Source of the DNA: Alphaproteobacteria bacterium
Lineage (GTDB): Bacteria > Pseudomonadota > Alphaproteobacteria > Caulobacterales > Parvularculaceae
DNA length: 64,000 bases
Assembly (NCBI GenBank): GCA_030433215.1
Contig: JAUIMC010000002.1
Span: 124,001 to 188,000, forward strand
Reading direction: 5' to 3'
In this document: positions 6,093-14,810 of the stretch, piece after piece
How positions within the stretch are numbered: position 1 is the stretch's first letter
Layout: the number at the start of each line of letters is the position of its first letter
Position numbers and translations under genes: made by a program
Notes under the pieces: model-generated
Database searches by the model: none
What the model was told of the DNA's origin: nothing
What the model saw: only the letters and a program-made list of their open reading frames with translations

Positions 6093-8243
6093 TCACTCCT
6101 GCCCTTTTCCCACCCGGTAATCGCGCGTCGCTTCTTCCAGCAGCGCCTCCAATTCCATGGGCGGCTCTTTCCACTCTTCCGCCGCAAAGACCGGCGCCTG
6201 GTCGGCGTAGTGGGGCGAGGTTTTGTCGAGCGTCGCCGCGCCGAACTGGTGGATGGTCCTGATCTCGACGTCGCCCGCGCCGGACCAGTCCGCATAAAGA
6301 ATATAGGTGTCGCCGCCGACCGCCTTTAGCGGTCCGTCGCCGTCACGGTCGGGATAGACGGCGCGCAGCGTGTCCGGCCCGCCATTCAAAGGCAGCGAGA
6401 CCTCGCCGCGCTTCAAGCGCACGGCCTCGCCCCATTCAGGGTCGATGCGCCCGAATTTCTCTTTCAGCTCCGCGGCGGTCTCGCGCAGCGCGGTCTCATA
6501 GTCGGGCGTTTCCGGGTTTTCATCATTGAGGAGATAGCCCCGCGCCCGTTGTGCGGTCAGGACAGCAAGCGCCGCGCCGCGATTTTGTTCCGTCACGGCG
6601 CCGTCCCAGCCGGCGAGCACGGCGCGTTCTTCCTCGAGCCCTTCCCCGTCGCCGGCGGCGAGGTCGCGTACCAGCGCCATAACGCGGGAATCCTTGGCGT
6701 AAACATCGTCCATCTTGTAGGCGACGAACTCTTCCGAAGTGATGGAGGGATCGCCGCCGTATAGCGCCTGAATACGGATGCCGCGATTGGTGGTGCGCGT
6801 ATCGACGCCGTAATGGGGCGGAAAGTTTTCAGGATCGGGATTGTCGCCTTCGCCGGACGATTGAAACGGCGTGTGATTGGCGTTTACCACATAGCCGGAG
6901 CGCGGCATCACCACCTGGGGCGCGTCGTTGAGGCTGCGCGTTCCGTCCCAGAGGAGCGCCGGGTCGGACCCGTCCTGGGCTTTCGACCAGTCGGGCCCCG
7001 CCGCGCGTTTCGGGATCGCCGCATTGTAATAATAAGCGATGACGCCGTCGCCGTCGGCGTAAACGGCGTTGAGGCTCGGCAGCGCCAGCATCTCCATCGC
7101 CGCGCGCCATTCGGCGTAATCGCGGGCGCGGTTCATGCGGTAATATTGCTCAAGGGCGCGGATTTCGCCCCTCCCCGCATAGGAAACCGCGAACCAGCCC
7201 TTGTCGGTCTCGAAAACCGGTCCGTGAACGGAGGTTAAGGCCCGGCGCGTCACCGGCAGGCTGAACGGCCCCCACAGGTTCACCCGGAATTTGATTTTCT
7301 TGACGTCGAACTCGCGCCAGCCCCCGTCGAAACGGTACATGGACGGCTTCTTGGCGTCGTCGACCTCGAGCTTGTAGGCGTCCACGAGATCGGGCTTGTT
7401 GACCGTGAAGGCCCAGCCGAGATCAGGCCCGGCGCCGTGCAGGATCAGGGGCGCGCCGGGAAAGATCCCGCCGATCATGTCCCAGCCTTCTTCGGATTTG
7501 ACCCGCGCCTCATACCAGGCGACGGGGCCCGTATAGGGCTGATGCGAATTCACCATCAGCCGCGTATGGCCGTCGGCGGAACGCACCGGCGCAACGGCGA
7601 TAGCGTTCGATCCCGTCTCGAACGCTTTGGGAACCTGAAGCAGGGCTTCGCGCGCGTTGCCCGCGCGCTGTTCGACTTCCACCTCGCCGTCGAAAAGTTT
7701 CGTGAGCTCATCGTCGAGACCGTAGAAAAAGGGCTGGCGTGCGGCGAAGCCGGCGACCACGTCCTTGCCGCTGACGGGCAAGGCGAGCCGGCCGCAGCGC
7801 GCGCGGTCTTCGGCGCAATAGAAATTGATCCCTGCTGCATAGCTTTCCGCGAGCGCGCGGGTGCGCGAAACGAGATCGGTTTCATAGCGCGCGGCGATGT
7901 CGTCGGCGGAGCCCATGGCGCGCACCAGGTAATCAGTGATGGCGGCGTCCTTCCCGTCGCGGCAGGCAAGATCGCCTCGGGAGAAAAGAATAACCGTTTC
8001 GATGGTCGCCCAGTCGTCTTCGGCGTGGGCGTAGGCGAGCCCGAAAGCGACGTCGGCGTCGCGCGCGCCATAGATATGCGGGACGCCGAACGCGTCGCGG
8101 ATGATCCGCGCGTCATAGGCCGCCGCCGCGTCTTTTGCGGCTTCGGCGTCGAAGGCGCCCGGCGCCGGGGTTCTGAGGTAAAGCGCCGCGCCCGCCAGGA
8201 GGATGAGCAAGGCGATTCCGGCAAACTTCAACAGTTTCAACAT
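6093..8243 (-). CDS. Penicillin acylase family protein (Ntn hydrolase)
   Basis: 716 residues. An N-terminal membrane anchor or signal segment (about residues 5-24) is followed by the alpha chain with DAFGVPHIYG and FGLAYAHAEDDW, family hallmarks. ETGSNAIAVAP gives Ser212 as the expected N-terminal nucleophile of the beta chain after self-cleavage. Family members cleave amide bonds of penicillins, acyl-homoserine lactones or other N-acyl compounds in the periplasm; specificity cannot be read here. The ATG at 8243 was chosen since it starts just before the anchor; 45 more residues upstream are open but not signal-like. Divergent from the alkaline phosphatase gene. Confidence 0.88.
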   Translation of the reverse strand: MLKLLKFAGIALLILLAGAALYLRTPAPGAFDAEAAKDAAAAYDARIIRDAFGVPHIYGARDADVAFGLAYAHAEDDWATIETVILFSRGDLACRDGKDAAITDYLVRAMGSADDIAARYETDLVSRTRALAESYAAGINFYCAEDRARCGRLALPVSGKDVVAGFAARQPFFYGLDDELTKLFDGEVEVEQRAGNAREALLQVPKAFETGSNAIAVAPVRSADGHTRLMVNSHQPYTGPVAWYEARVKSEEGWDMIGGIFPGAPLILHGAGPDLGWAFTVNKPDLVDAYKLEVDDAKKPSMYRFDGGWREFDVKKIKFRVNLWGPFSLPVTRRALTSVHGPVFETDKGWFAVSYAGRGEIRALEQYYRMNRARDYAEWRAAMEMLALPSLNAVYADGDGVIAYYYNAAIPKRAAGPDWSKAQDGSDPALLWDGTRSLNDAPQVVMPRSGYVVNANHTPFQSSGEGDNPDPENFPPHYGVDTRTTNRGIRIQALYGGDPSITSEEFVAYKMDDVYAKDSRVMALVRDLAAGDGEGLEEERAVLAGWDGAVTEQNRGAALAVLTAQRARGYLLNDENPETPDYETALRETAAELKEKFGRIDPEWGEAVRLKRGEVSLPLNGGPDTLRAVYPDRDGDGPLKAVGGDTYILYADWSGAGDVEIRTIHQFGAATLDKTSPHYADQAPVFAAEEWKEPPMELEALLEEATRDYRVGKGQE

Positions 8244-8426
8244 GCTCCGCCCCGTTTCTGCGCCCCGGTCTGACGCCGGTCCGCGCGATACTGCCATGGT
8301 TTTTGAGGGCGGAACCAGCCTATAAAGCAGTCTGATCCGAAGGGCGGGGCCGCGCGGATCTACATAATTCTGTCGCATGGACGCGGCAGACAGAAGGCGA
8401 GTGAAGTCATGACAGGAAGCAAACCC

Positions 8427-9974
8427 ATGAAGTTATATGCAGCGCTGCTGATGAGCGCGAGCCTCGCCGCCTGCGCGAGCGCCGGTCCCGCAGGCGCCGG
8501 CGCGGCGCCGAAAGCGGCCGCCACCGGCGACGCCTGGTTCGACGGCGCGCAAGCGACCCTCGCCCAGAGGAAGACAGTGAAGCCCGTCAAAGGCGCGGCG
8601 AAAAACGTCATCCTTTTTGTCGCCGACGGCATGGACCCGACGACGGTTGCGGCGGCGCGCATCTATGACGGCCAGTCGCGGGGCGAAATCGGCGAGGAAA
8701 ATCTTCTCTCCTTTGAGCGCTTCCCAAGCCTCGCCATGTCGAAAACCTACAACACCGATGCGCAGGTGCCTGACTCCGCCGGCACCATGACGGCGATGTC
8801 CACAGGATTCAAAACCCGTGCAGGGTTGATCGCCGTCAGGAAGGAATCGCCGCGCAGCGACTGCGAAGCGAGCCTCAAGGTTCACGCGCCAACCTTCGTC
8901 GAGCTCGCCGAACAGGCCGGCAAGGCGACGGGTGTTATCTCGACCGCGCGCCTCACCCATGCGACTCCGGCGGCGACTTACGCCCATGTGCCCGACCGCG
9001 ACTGGGAAAAGGACGCGGACCTGCCCGAAGGCGCGTATGAAGCCGGCTGCCGCGACATCGCCAGCCAGCTCATCGATTTCCCCTATGGGGACGGCGTCGA
9101 TTTCGCCATGGGCGGCGGGCGCGCCAACTTCCTGCCCGAGGACGCCAAGGACCCGGAAGACGACGGGCGCAGCGGCGGGCGCAAGGACGGACGCAATCTC
9201 GCCGCCGAATGGGTCTCGAAATCGGACGCCCACGCTTTCGTCTGGAACAAGGCGCAGTTCGACGCCATCGATCCGGCGGCGGACCCGCGCGTGCTCGGCC
9301 TCTTTGAAGGCTCGCATATGGAATTCGAAGCGGACCGCGAAACCGATGCGGCGGGCGAGCCCTCCCTCGAAGAGATGACCCGCAAGGCGATCGAAATTCT
9401 GTCGCGCGACGATGACGGCTTCGTCCTGATGGTCGAGGCGGGCCGCGTCGATCACGCCCATCACGCAGGCAACGCCGCGCGCGCCCTCATCGACGCGCAG
9501 GAATACGCCCAGGCCGTCGCCGCAGCCGCCGAGATGACGGACGATGCGGAGACGCTGATCGTCGTCACAGCCGATCACGGCCATACGATGTCCTTCGCGG
9601 GCTATCCGGAAATCGGCAACAACATTCTCGGCCTCGCCGGTTATTTCGACGAAGACGGCAAGGCGGTTCCGTATGAGGCGCATGACGGCAAGCCCTACCC
9701 GACGCTGGGCTACGCCAACGGGCCGGGCGCGGTCTTCCATGACGGCGTCGATCTTTCCGGCGGGCGGCCCGTGGGCGACGCCGAAACCGTCGAAGGTCTC
9801 GACTACCATCAGCCCTCCCTCGTGCCCACGGGATCGGAGACCCATGGCGGTCAGGACGTGACGATCTACGCCTCGGGGCCCGGCGCTTATCTCTTCTCCG
9901 GCGTCGTCGAACAGAACTACATCTTCCACGTGATCATGGACGCCTTGCGCCTCGCTCCGCAGGCGGAGGAGTAG
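8427..9974 (+). CDS. Alkaline phosphatase (PhoA-type), lipoprotein
   Basis: 515 residues. Lipoprotein signal peptide with Leu-Ala-Ala-Cys lipobox near residue 16. Core motifs: NVILFVADGMD (metal Asp), VPDSAGTMTAMSTG with the nucleophilic Ser, VMVEAGRVDHAHH and VTADHGHTM (metal-binding His/Asp). It hydrolyses phosphomonoesters outside the cytoplasmic membrane. An in-frame ATG lies at 8409, but AGGAAG at 8413-8418 fits the ATG at 8427. No Pho box was recognised upstream. A repeat element and a terminator follow it. Confidence 0.9.
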   Translation: MKLYAALLMSASLAACASAGPAGAGAAPKAAATGDAWFDGAQATLAQRKTVKPVKGAAKNVILFVADGMDPTTVAAARIYDGQSRGEIGEENLLSFERFPSLAMSKTYNTDAQVPDSAGTMTAMSTGFKTRAGLIAVRKESPRSDCEASLKVHAPTFVELAEQAGKATGVISTARLTHATPAATYAHVPDRDWEKDADLPEGAYEAGCRDIASQLIDFPYGDGVDFAMGGGRANFLPEDAKDPEDDGRSGGRKDGRNLAAEWVSKSDAHAFVWNKAQFDAIDPAADPRVLGLFEGSHMEFEADRETDAAGEPSLEEMTRKAIEILSRDDDGFVLMVEAGRVDHAHHAGNAARALIDAQEYAQAVAAAAEMTDDAETLIVVTADHGHTMSFAGYPEIGNNILGLAGYFDEDGKAVPYEAHDGKPYPTLGYANGPGAVFHDGVDLSGGRPVGDAETVEGLDYHQPSLVPTGSETHGGQDVTIYASGPGAYLFSGVVEQNYIFHVIMDALRLAPQAEE

Positions 9975-9991
9975 GCGAAAAACGTTTTGAC

Positions 9992-10064
9992 GTGTCATCG
10001 CCGGCTTTATGCCGGCGATCCAGCCCTTAAGACTGGATGCCCGGGACAAGCCCGGGCATGACAC
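9992..10064. repeat. Palindromic intergenic repeat, copy B
   Basis: Bounded by GTGTCAT (9992-9998) and ATGACAC (10058-10064), with an inner CGCCGGCTTTATGCCGGCG hairpin and GCCCGGG arms. This is the compact form of the element at 14-113. It sits between the alkaline phosphatase stop and a terminator. Confidence 0.8.
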
Positions 10065-10083
10065 GCGGTGAAAACCGGCTCAA

Positions 10084-10120
10084 CAAAAAAGCGGATGCGA
10101 TTTCTCGCATCCGCCTTTTT
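10084..10120. terminator. Bidirectional Rho-independent terminator
   Basis: GCGGATGCGA (10091-10100) pairs perfectly with TCGCATCCGC (10105-10114) over a 4-base loop. An A-run (10084-10090) precedes and a T-run (10115-10120) follows, so it can end transcription from both the alkaline phosphatase gene and ilvE. Confidence 0.92.
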
Positions 10121-10143
10121 CATTGATCGGAATTTTGTGAGGC

Positions 10144-11070
10144 TTAGGCCACCGGGTCGAGCCAGCCCCATTCGTCCTTGGTCTCGCCGGAGAAGAGGCC
10201 GAAGAACATATCCTGAATTTGCGACGTGGCCGGACGATTGCCCTTGCCTACAGGCAGGCGGTCGATGGAGCGCACCGGCGTGATCTCCGCCGCGGTGCCC
10301 GTCAGGAACACTTCATCCGCCGCGTAAAGCATCTCGCGGGGGATCGACTGTTCGACGACCTCATAACCGGCTTTCTTCGCCAGCGTCATCACCGTGTCGC
10401 GCGTGATGCCGGAAAGGATCGAGGACGCCGCAGTCGGCGTATAGATCTTGCCGTTCAGCACCACGAAAATATTTTCGCCCGCGCCTTCCGACACAGTGCC
10501 GTCATGGGCGAGGCCCAGACCTTCGGCGAAGCCGGCGAGCTTTGCTTCCTGCGAGACAAGACGGCTCGACAGATAGTTGCCGCCGGCCTTGACGCCCGAA
10601 GGCGTTGTACCCGGCGCGTTGCGCCGCCAGCTTGAGAACGCGACGTCGATGCCGTTTTTGAGGCCCTCATCGCCGAGATAAGCGCCCCAGGGGAACGCCG
10701 CAACCATGAGTTCCGACGGCGCCTCGAAAGACGCCGGCCCCATCTCGCCATAACCTAGCCAGGCGAGCGGGCGGATATAAGCGCTGTCGAGATCATTCTT
10801 GGCGACGACATCCTTGCAGACCTGCATGATCTCATCGACGGAGTATTTGGTGATGTCGATGCGATAGACGCGCGCCGAAAAGAACAGCCGTTCAATATGT
10901 TCGCGGTTCCGGAAAATGCATACGCCCTTATGCTTCGTGTTATAGGCGCGCATCCCTTCGAACACCGAGGTCCCGTAGTGGAGACCGTGGGTCATTACGT
11001 GGGTTGTCGCCTCGGCCCAGGGGATCATTTCACCGTTGCGCCAGATATATTTGGCTTCCTGGATAGGCAT
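10144..11070 (-). CDS. ilvE: Branched-chain amino acid aminotransferase
   Basis: 308 residues, fold-type IV PLP enzyme. Visible landmarks: HGLHYGTSVFEGMRAY, RPLAWLGYG, the PLP lysine in SGVKAGGNYLSS, GLGLAHDGTVSEGAGENIF, and FLTGTAAEITPVRSID near the end. It transfers amino groups between glutamate and the keto acids of Leu, Ile and Val. The ATG at 11070 has AAGGA 9-13 bases upstream; an upstream in-frame start would add 21 residues not typical of the family. Confidence 0.93.
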   Translation of the reverse strand: MPIQEAKYIWRNGEMIPWAEATTHVMTHGLHYGTSVFEGMRAYNTKHKGVCIFRNREHIERLFFSARVYRIDITKYSVDEIMQVCKDVVAKNDLDSAYIRPLAWLGYGEMGPASFEAPSELMVAAFPWGAYLGDEGLKNGIDVAFSSWRRNAPGTTPSGVKAGGNYLSSRLVSQEAKLAGFAEGLGLAHDGTVSEGAGENIFVVLNGKIYTPTAASSILSGITRDTVMTLAKKAGYEVVEQSIPREMLYAADEVFLTGTAAEITPVRSIDRLPVGKGNRPATSQIQDMFFGLFSGETKDEWGWLDPVA

Positions 11071-11246
11071 GAGGGTCGTTCCTTCTACTGTTTTGAAGGT
11101 CGTCTGAATGGCTGAGCCACGCGGTAAATGCAAGCATTGTCGGACACTCCGACGGGCCCAAGGTGGCCTTTGACTGGAATGTTCTCTAATCCGGGCGGCA
11201 GGAGCAGATATCGCCCTCTTCGTAGTCAGACCGGAAAGTTCGCCCT

Positions 11247-12086
11247 ATGAGTGATGCAGCTTCCTCCCAACGCCAGACCGGCGCCCCTTCCGAGGACGCC
11301 CGGAAAATCGACGCCCTGTTGCAGGTGATGGCCCGTTTACGCGCCCCGGACGGCGGCTGCCCCTGGGATCTGGAGCAGAATTTCCGGACCATTGCGCCCT
11401 ATACGGTCGAAGAGGCCTATGAGGTCGCCGACGCCATCGAGCGTGGCGACATGGCCGGCCTCAAGGAAGAGCTGGGCGATCTTCTCTTCCAGTCGGTCTT
11501 CCACGCCCAGATGGCGAAGGAAGAAGGGCTCTTTACCTTTGGCGACGTGGCGCAGGCGATTGCGGACAAGATGATCCGCCGCCACCCCCATGTCTTCGGC
11601 GAGGGCGACATGCGGTCCGCGGAGGAACAGACGGCGGCCTGGGAAGAGCAGAAGGCGGCTGAGCGCAAGGCGAAAGGCGCCGACGGCCTCCTCGACGACG
11701 TGCCGGCGGGCCTGCCCGGCCTCACCCGCGCCGTGAAGCTGCAAAAGCGCGCGGGCCGCGTCGGCTTCGACTGGCCGGACGCGCGCGCGGTGCTCGACAA
11801 GATCGCCGAGGAAACCGGAGAGCTGACCGAGGCGATGGAAAGCGCCGACAAGGAGCACATCGAGGAAGAGTTCGGTGATCTTCTGTTCGTGCTCGCGAAC
11901 CTGTCGCGCCATCTCGACATCGATCCCGAAAGCGCGCTGCGCCGGGCGAATGAAAAATTCATCCGCCGCTTCCGCCATATCGAGAAGACTTTTGCGGAGC
12001 GCGGCGAAAGCCTGAAAGACGCAAGCCTCGACGAGATGGAGGCAGTCTGGAACGAGGCGAAAGCGCTGGATAAGAAAAAAGACTAA
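11247..12086 (+). CDS. mazG: Nucleoside triphosphate pyrophosphohydrolase MazG
   Basis: 279 residues with two MazG-type domains. The first has GGCPWDLEQNFRTIAPYTVE then EEAYEVADAI and EELGDLLFQ, and the second DKIAEETGELTEA and EEEFGDLLFVLANL, the acidic EExxE-ExxD metal-binding sets. It hydrolyses (d)NTPs to monophosphates and pyrophosphate, a house-cleaning role, and in E. coli lowers ppGpp-linked stress. Divergent from ilvE, convergent with the HxlR gene 12 bp away. Confidence 0.93.
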   Translation: MSDAASSQRQTGAPSEDARKIDALLQVMARLRAPDGGCPWDLEQNFRTIAPYTVEEAYEVADAIERGDMAGLKEELGDLLFQSVFHAQMAKEEGLFTFGDVAQAIADKMIRRHPHVFGEGDMRSAEEQTAAWEEQKAAERKAKGADGLLDDVPAGLPGLTRAVKLQKRAGRVGFDWPDARAVLDKIAEETGELTEAMESADKEHIEEEFGDLLFVLANLSRHLDIDPESALRRANEKFIRRFRHIEKTFAERGESLKDASLDEMEAVWNEAKALDKKKD

Positions 12087-12098
12087 AAGAGAAGTTCG

Positions 12099-12464
12099 CT
12101 ATCCTGGCTTATTTTGCCCCGATAACGCCGCGGCAATGGTCTCCGCGTTTTTCTCGCCCCACTCGCATAACGGCGCCATGGTCAAAATCAGGCTTTTGCC
12201 GCGCGGCGTCAGGGAATAATCCACGCGTGGCGGAATTTCTTTGTAATCCGTACGCTGTACGATCCCGTGCGCTTCAAGCTCCTTCAACTGCTGGATCAGC
12301 ACCTTGTCGCTGACGCCGCGCACCGCGCGCTTGAGTTCGCCATAGCGCTTCGGGTCGGGATTCAGGAAATAAAGGATGAGCGGTTTCCATTTCCCGCCAA
12401 CGACGCGAAGCGCAGCGTCGAGGCCGCAAATAAAAGGAAACGAAGCGTCAGATTTTTCGTCCAT
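12099..12464 (-). CDS. HxlR-family transcriptional regulator
   Basis: 121 residues. The HxlR winged helix is clear: ALRVVGGKWKPLILYFL, RYGELKRAVRGVSDKVLIQQ and LEAHGIVQRTDY, ending in YSLTPRG. A Cys near the N-terminus (FICGLD) matches the position often redox- or aldehyde-sensitive in this family. Divergent from the SDR gene at 12551, which is its likely target; the gap between them holds a possible operator. Confidence 0.9.
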   Translation of the reverse strand: MDEKSDASFPFICGLDAALRVVGGKWKPLILYFLNPDPKRYGELKRAVRGVSDKVLIQQLKELEAHGIVQRTDYKEIPPRVDYSLTPRGKSLILTMAPLCEWGEKNAETIAAALSGQNKPG

Positions 12465-12470
12465 TCTTAT

Positions 12471-12490
12471 TACTTACCAAAAGGTGCATA
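12471..12490. promoter_or_regulatory. Possible HxlR operator
   Basis: TACTTACC-AAAA-GGTGCATA is an imperfect palindrome, with 5 of 8 positions symmetric. It lies between the divergent HxlR and SDR genes, 7 bases from the regulator start. HxlR family members usually bind such short palindromes in their own promoter region. Assigned by position and symmetry only. Confidence 0.45.
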
Positions 12491-12550
12491 CTTGTTCATG
12501 GGAAACCACCCCTTAGCTTCGCGTTGTTCCCAACCATAGGAGATCGCAAG

Positions 12551-13300
12551 ATGGGAAAGCTCGAAGGAAAAATCGCTGTCATTACTGGCGGCGCAAGCGG
12601 GATCGGTCTCGCAACCGCCAAACGCTTTGTGGCTGAGGGCGCGTATGTTTATGTTTTTGGACGCCGGCAGGCCGCGCTCGACGCGGCTGTTTCAGAGCTT
12701 GGCTCCAATGCGCGCGCCATTCAGGGCGACACCACCAAACTTGAAGACCTTGAGCGACTGTTCGCGACGGTAAAATCCGAAAAGGGAGGCGTCGACATTC
12801 TGTTCGCCAATGCAGGCGTCGGAGAGTTCGCGCCGCTCGGCAGCATCACGCCTGAACACTACGCCATGACATTCGATATCAATGTCAAAGGCACGCTGTT
12901 CACCGTTCAAAAGGCGCTCCCGCATTTCAATAAAGGGGCTTCCATCATTCTGACCGGCTCGACCGTGGGCGTCACTGGAACGGAAGCGATGAGCATTTAC
13001 AGCGCTTCAAAAGCGGCGGTTCGCAATTTTGCCCGTAGTTGGGCGCTCGACCTCAAAGGCGCCGGGGTCAGGGTGAATGTCCTATCTCCAGGCGCGACGG
13101 CGACCCAATCCTTGACCGCGCTTTTCGATCAGACGGGCGCCGCCGACGAAATCGTCGCCGGTTTCGCCGACAAAACGCCGCTGGGCCGGCTCGGAGATCC
13201 AGCCGAAACAGCCGCTGTCGCCGCATTTCTAGCCTCTGACGACAGCAGCTTCATGACCGGAAGCGAGGTCTTCGTAGATGGTGGATATGCGCAAGTCTGA
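12551..13300 (+). CDS. SDR-family oxidoreductase, HxlR-controlled
   Basis: 249 residues, classical short-chain dehydrogenase. TGGASGIG nucleotide-binding motif, FANAG, Ser of ILTGS and the YSASK pair (Tyr-x-x-x-Lys), and a C-terminal GSEVFVDGG. FGRRQ after strand 2 suggests NADP(H). Substrate unknown; genes paired with HxlR often act on quinones or reactive aldehydes. The ATG at 12551 was preferred over an upstream in-frame ATG at 12524 because the homology starts with GKLEGK. Confidence 0.9.
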   Translation: MGKLEGKIAVITGGASGIGLATAKRFVAEGAYVYVFGRRQAALDAAVSELGSNARAIQGDTTKLEDLERLFATVKSEKGGVDILFANAGVGEFAPLGSITPEHYAMTFDINVKGTLFTVQKALPHFNKGASIILTGSTVGVTGTEAMSIYSASKAAVRNFARSWALDLKGAGVRVNVLSPGATATQSLTALFDQTGAADEIVAGFADKTPLGRLGDPAETAAVAAFLASDDSSFMTGSEVFVDGGYAQV

Positions 13301-13371
13301 GCGACAGTCGGCATCTGGCGGTCGCCATCTGTTTCGATGCTCTATATTTAGCTGTCACGCGCCCCTCTCCA

Positions 13372-13395
13372 GCAACGGAGAGGGGTGTTTGCATT
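13372..13395 (+). terminator. Hairpin terminator after the SDR gene
   Basis: CCCCTCTCC (13372-13380) pairs with GGAGAGGGG (13387-13395) over AGCAAC, followed by TGTTTGCATTT. The T-run is broken, but the stem is strong and lies 72 bp after the SDR stop. The rest of the 13301-13538 gap holds only the upstream region of cysK; no gene is seen. Confidence 0.65.
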
Positions 13396-13538
13396 TCCAG
13401 CGTAAATCCCTACCGACACCATATCTCCGCCCCTTTTTAGAAATACTGCCTTCAAACTCCTGCGAGGATTGGGCTATTTCCCCTCAATCGTTTTATAAGA
13501 CCAGTCATCAGCCTATACCCGCCGGAGTTTGCTTTCCC

Positions 13539-14552
13539 ATGACCGCCGCCCCCAACGCCCCTCAAGAGATGCTCGACCTCATCGGCAATACGCCGCTCAT
13601 CAAACTGAAGCGGGCTTCCGAAGAGACCGGCTGCACGATCCTCGGCAAGGCGGAGTTTTTGAACCCCGGCCAGTCGGTGAAGGACCGCGCGGCGCTCGGC
13701 ATCATCCGCGACGCGGAAAAGCGCGGGGTTTTAAAGCCCGGCGGCGTCATCGTTGAAGGCACGGCCGGCAATACCGGCATCGGCCTCGCCATGGTCGGCG
13801 CGGCGCTCGGCTACAAGACCAAGATCGTGATGCCGCGCACCCAGAGCGAGGAGAAGAAAACCGCCGTGCGCCTGCACGGGGCCGAGCTCGTTGAAGTGGA
13901 CGCCGTCCCCTACGCCAATCCCGGCAATTATGTTCATTACTCCCGCCGCCTCGCCGAAGAGCTCGCGGAAACGGAAGAGAACGGCGCGCTCTGGGCGAAC
14001 CAGTTCGACAATGTCGCGAACCGCGACATTCATGTCGCGACGACCGGCCCTGAAATCTGGGAGCAGACCGGCGGCAAGGTCGACGGCTTCACCTGCGCAG
14101 TCGGCACCGGCGGCACGCTGGCCGGCGTTTCCATGGCGTTGAAAGAGCGCAACGGCGACATCAAGACTGCCGTCAGCGATCCGGGCGGCTCGAAAATCTA
14201 CTCCCTCATCAAATTCGGCAAGGACGAGACCGAGGGCGGCTCGATCACGGAAGGCATCGGCCAGGGCCGCATCACCGCCAATCTCGAGGGCGCGCCCATT
14301 GATGACGGCTTCCGCATCAATGACGCGGACATGCTGGAAGTGCTGTTCCGGCTGGTGCGCGAGGAAGGTCTGTGCCTTGGCGGCTCCTCGGGCATCAATA
14401 TCTGCGGCGCCATCAAGCTGGCGAAGGAACTCGGACCCGGGCACACCGTCGTCACCATCCTCTGCGATTACGGCAACCGCTACGCCTCGAAGATCTACAA
14501 TCCGGCGTTCCTGAAGGAAAAAGGCCTCCCGACCCCGCCCTGGATGGGCTAA
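13539..14552 (+). CDS. cysK: Cysteine synthase A family protein
   Basis: 337 residues, fold-type II PLP enzyme. LIGNTPLIKL, the PLP lysine in NPGQSVKDRAA, the EGTAGNTGIG phosphate/substrate loop, VGTGGTLAG and LGGSSGIN. It makes cysteine from O-acetylserine and sulfide; the EGTAGNTG loop and extended C-terminal tail also occur in cystathionine-beta-synthase-like members, so the exact donor is not certain. Start at 13539 with GGAG about 12 bases upstream. First gene of a sulfur-related run reaching metC. Confidence 0.9.
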   Translation: MTAAPNAPQEMLDLIGNTPLIKLKRASEETGCTILGKAEFLNPGQSVKDRAALGIIRDAEKRGVLKPGGVIVEGTAGNTGIGLAMVGAALGYKTKIVMPRTQSEEKKTAVRLHGAELVEVDAVPYANPGNYVHYSRRLAEELAETEENGALWANQFDNVANRDIHVATTGPEIWEQTGGKVDGFTCAVGTGGTLAGVSMALKERNGDIKTAVSDPGGSKIYSLIKFGKDETEGGSITEGIGQGRITANLEGAPIDDGFRINDADMLEVLFRLVREEGLCLGGSSGINICGAIKLAKELGPGHTVVTILCDYGNRYASKIYNPAFLKEKGLPTPPWMG

Positions 14553-14562
14553 CCTGGCCTTG

Positions 14563-14805
14563 ATGGCCCCGCGCCCGAAGAAATTCACCCAACATCACAA
14601 GGACGGCAGCCTCTGGGCGACCGGCCAGACGGTGAACGACGTCCCTGAAGGCTATTGGGAATGGTTCCGCAAGGACGGGACCCGGCTGCGCTCCGGTTAT
14701 TTCGAAAACGGCGAACAGACAGGCGAGTGGACGACCTATGACAAGAAGGGCGAGGTCTATAAGGTGACGGCCATCAAGCCGAAATCGAAGCCGAAAAAGA
14801 AATAA
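14563..14805 (+). CDS. Small MORN-like repeat protein
   Basis: 80 residues. Two MORN-like units of the form DGSLWATGQ...G-x-W-x-x-F and DGTRLRSGYFENGEQTGEWTTY, then a Lys-Pro-rich tail (KPKSKPKKK). Similar short repeats occur in YwqK-type proteins; function unknown. The ATG at 14563 follows a TTG at 14560. It sits 10 bp after cysK and 5 bp before sseA, so it is very likely in the same transcript. Confidence 0.8.
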   Translation: MAPRPKKFTQHHKDGSLWATGQTVNDVPEGYWEWFRKDGTRLRSGYFENGEQTGEWTTYDKKGEVYKVTAIKPKSKPKKK

Positions 14806-14810
14806 CGCCC

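Noticed and set aside
13301-13538. A SAM or other riboswitch upstream of cysK
   Set aside because: Apart from the SDR terminator hairpin, no conserved riboswitch core could be recognised.
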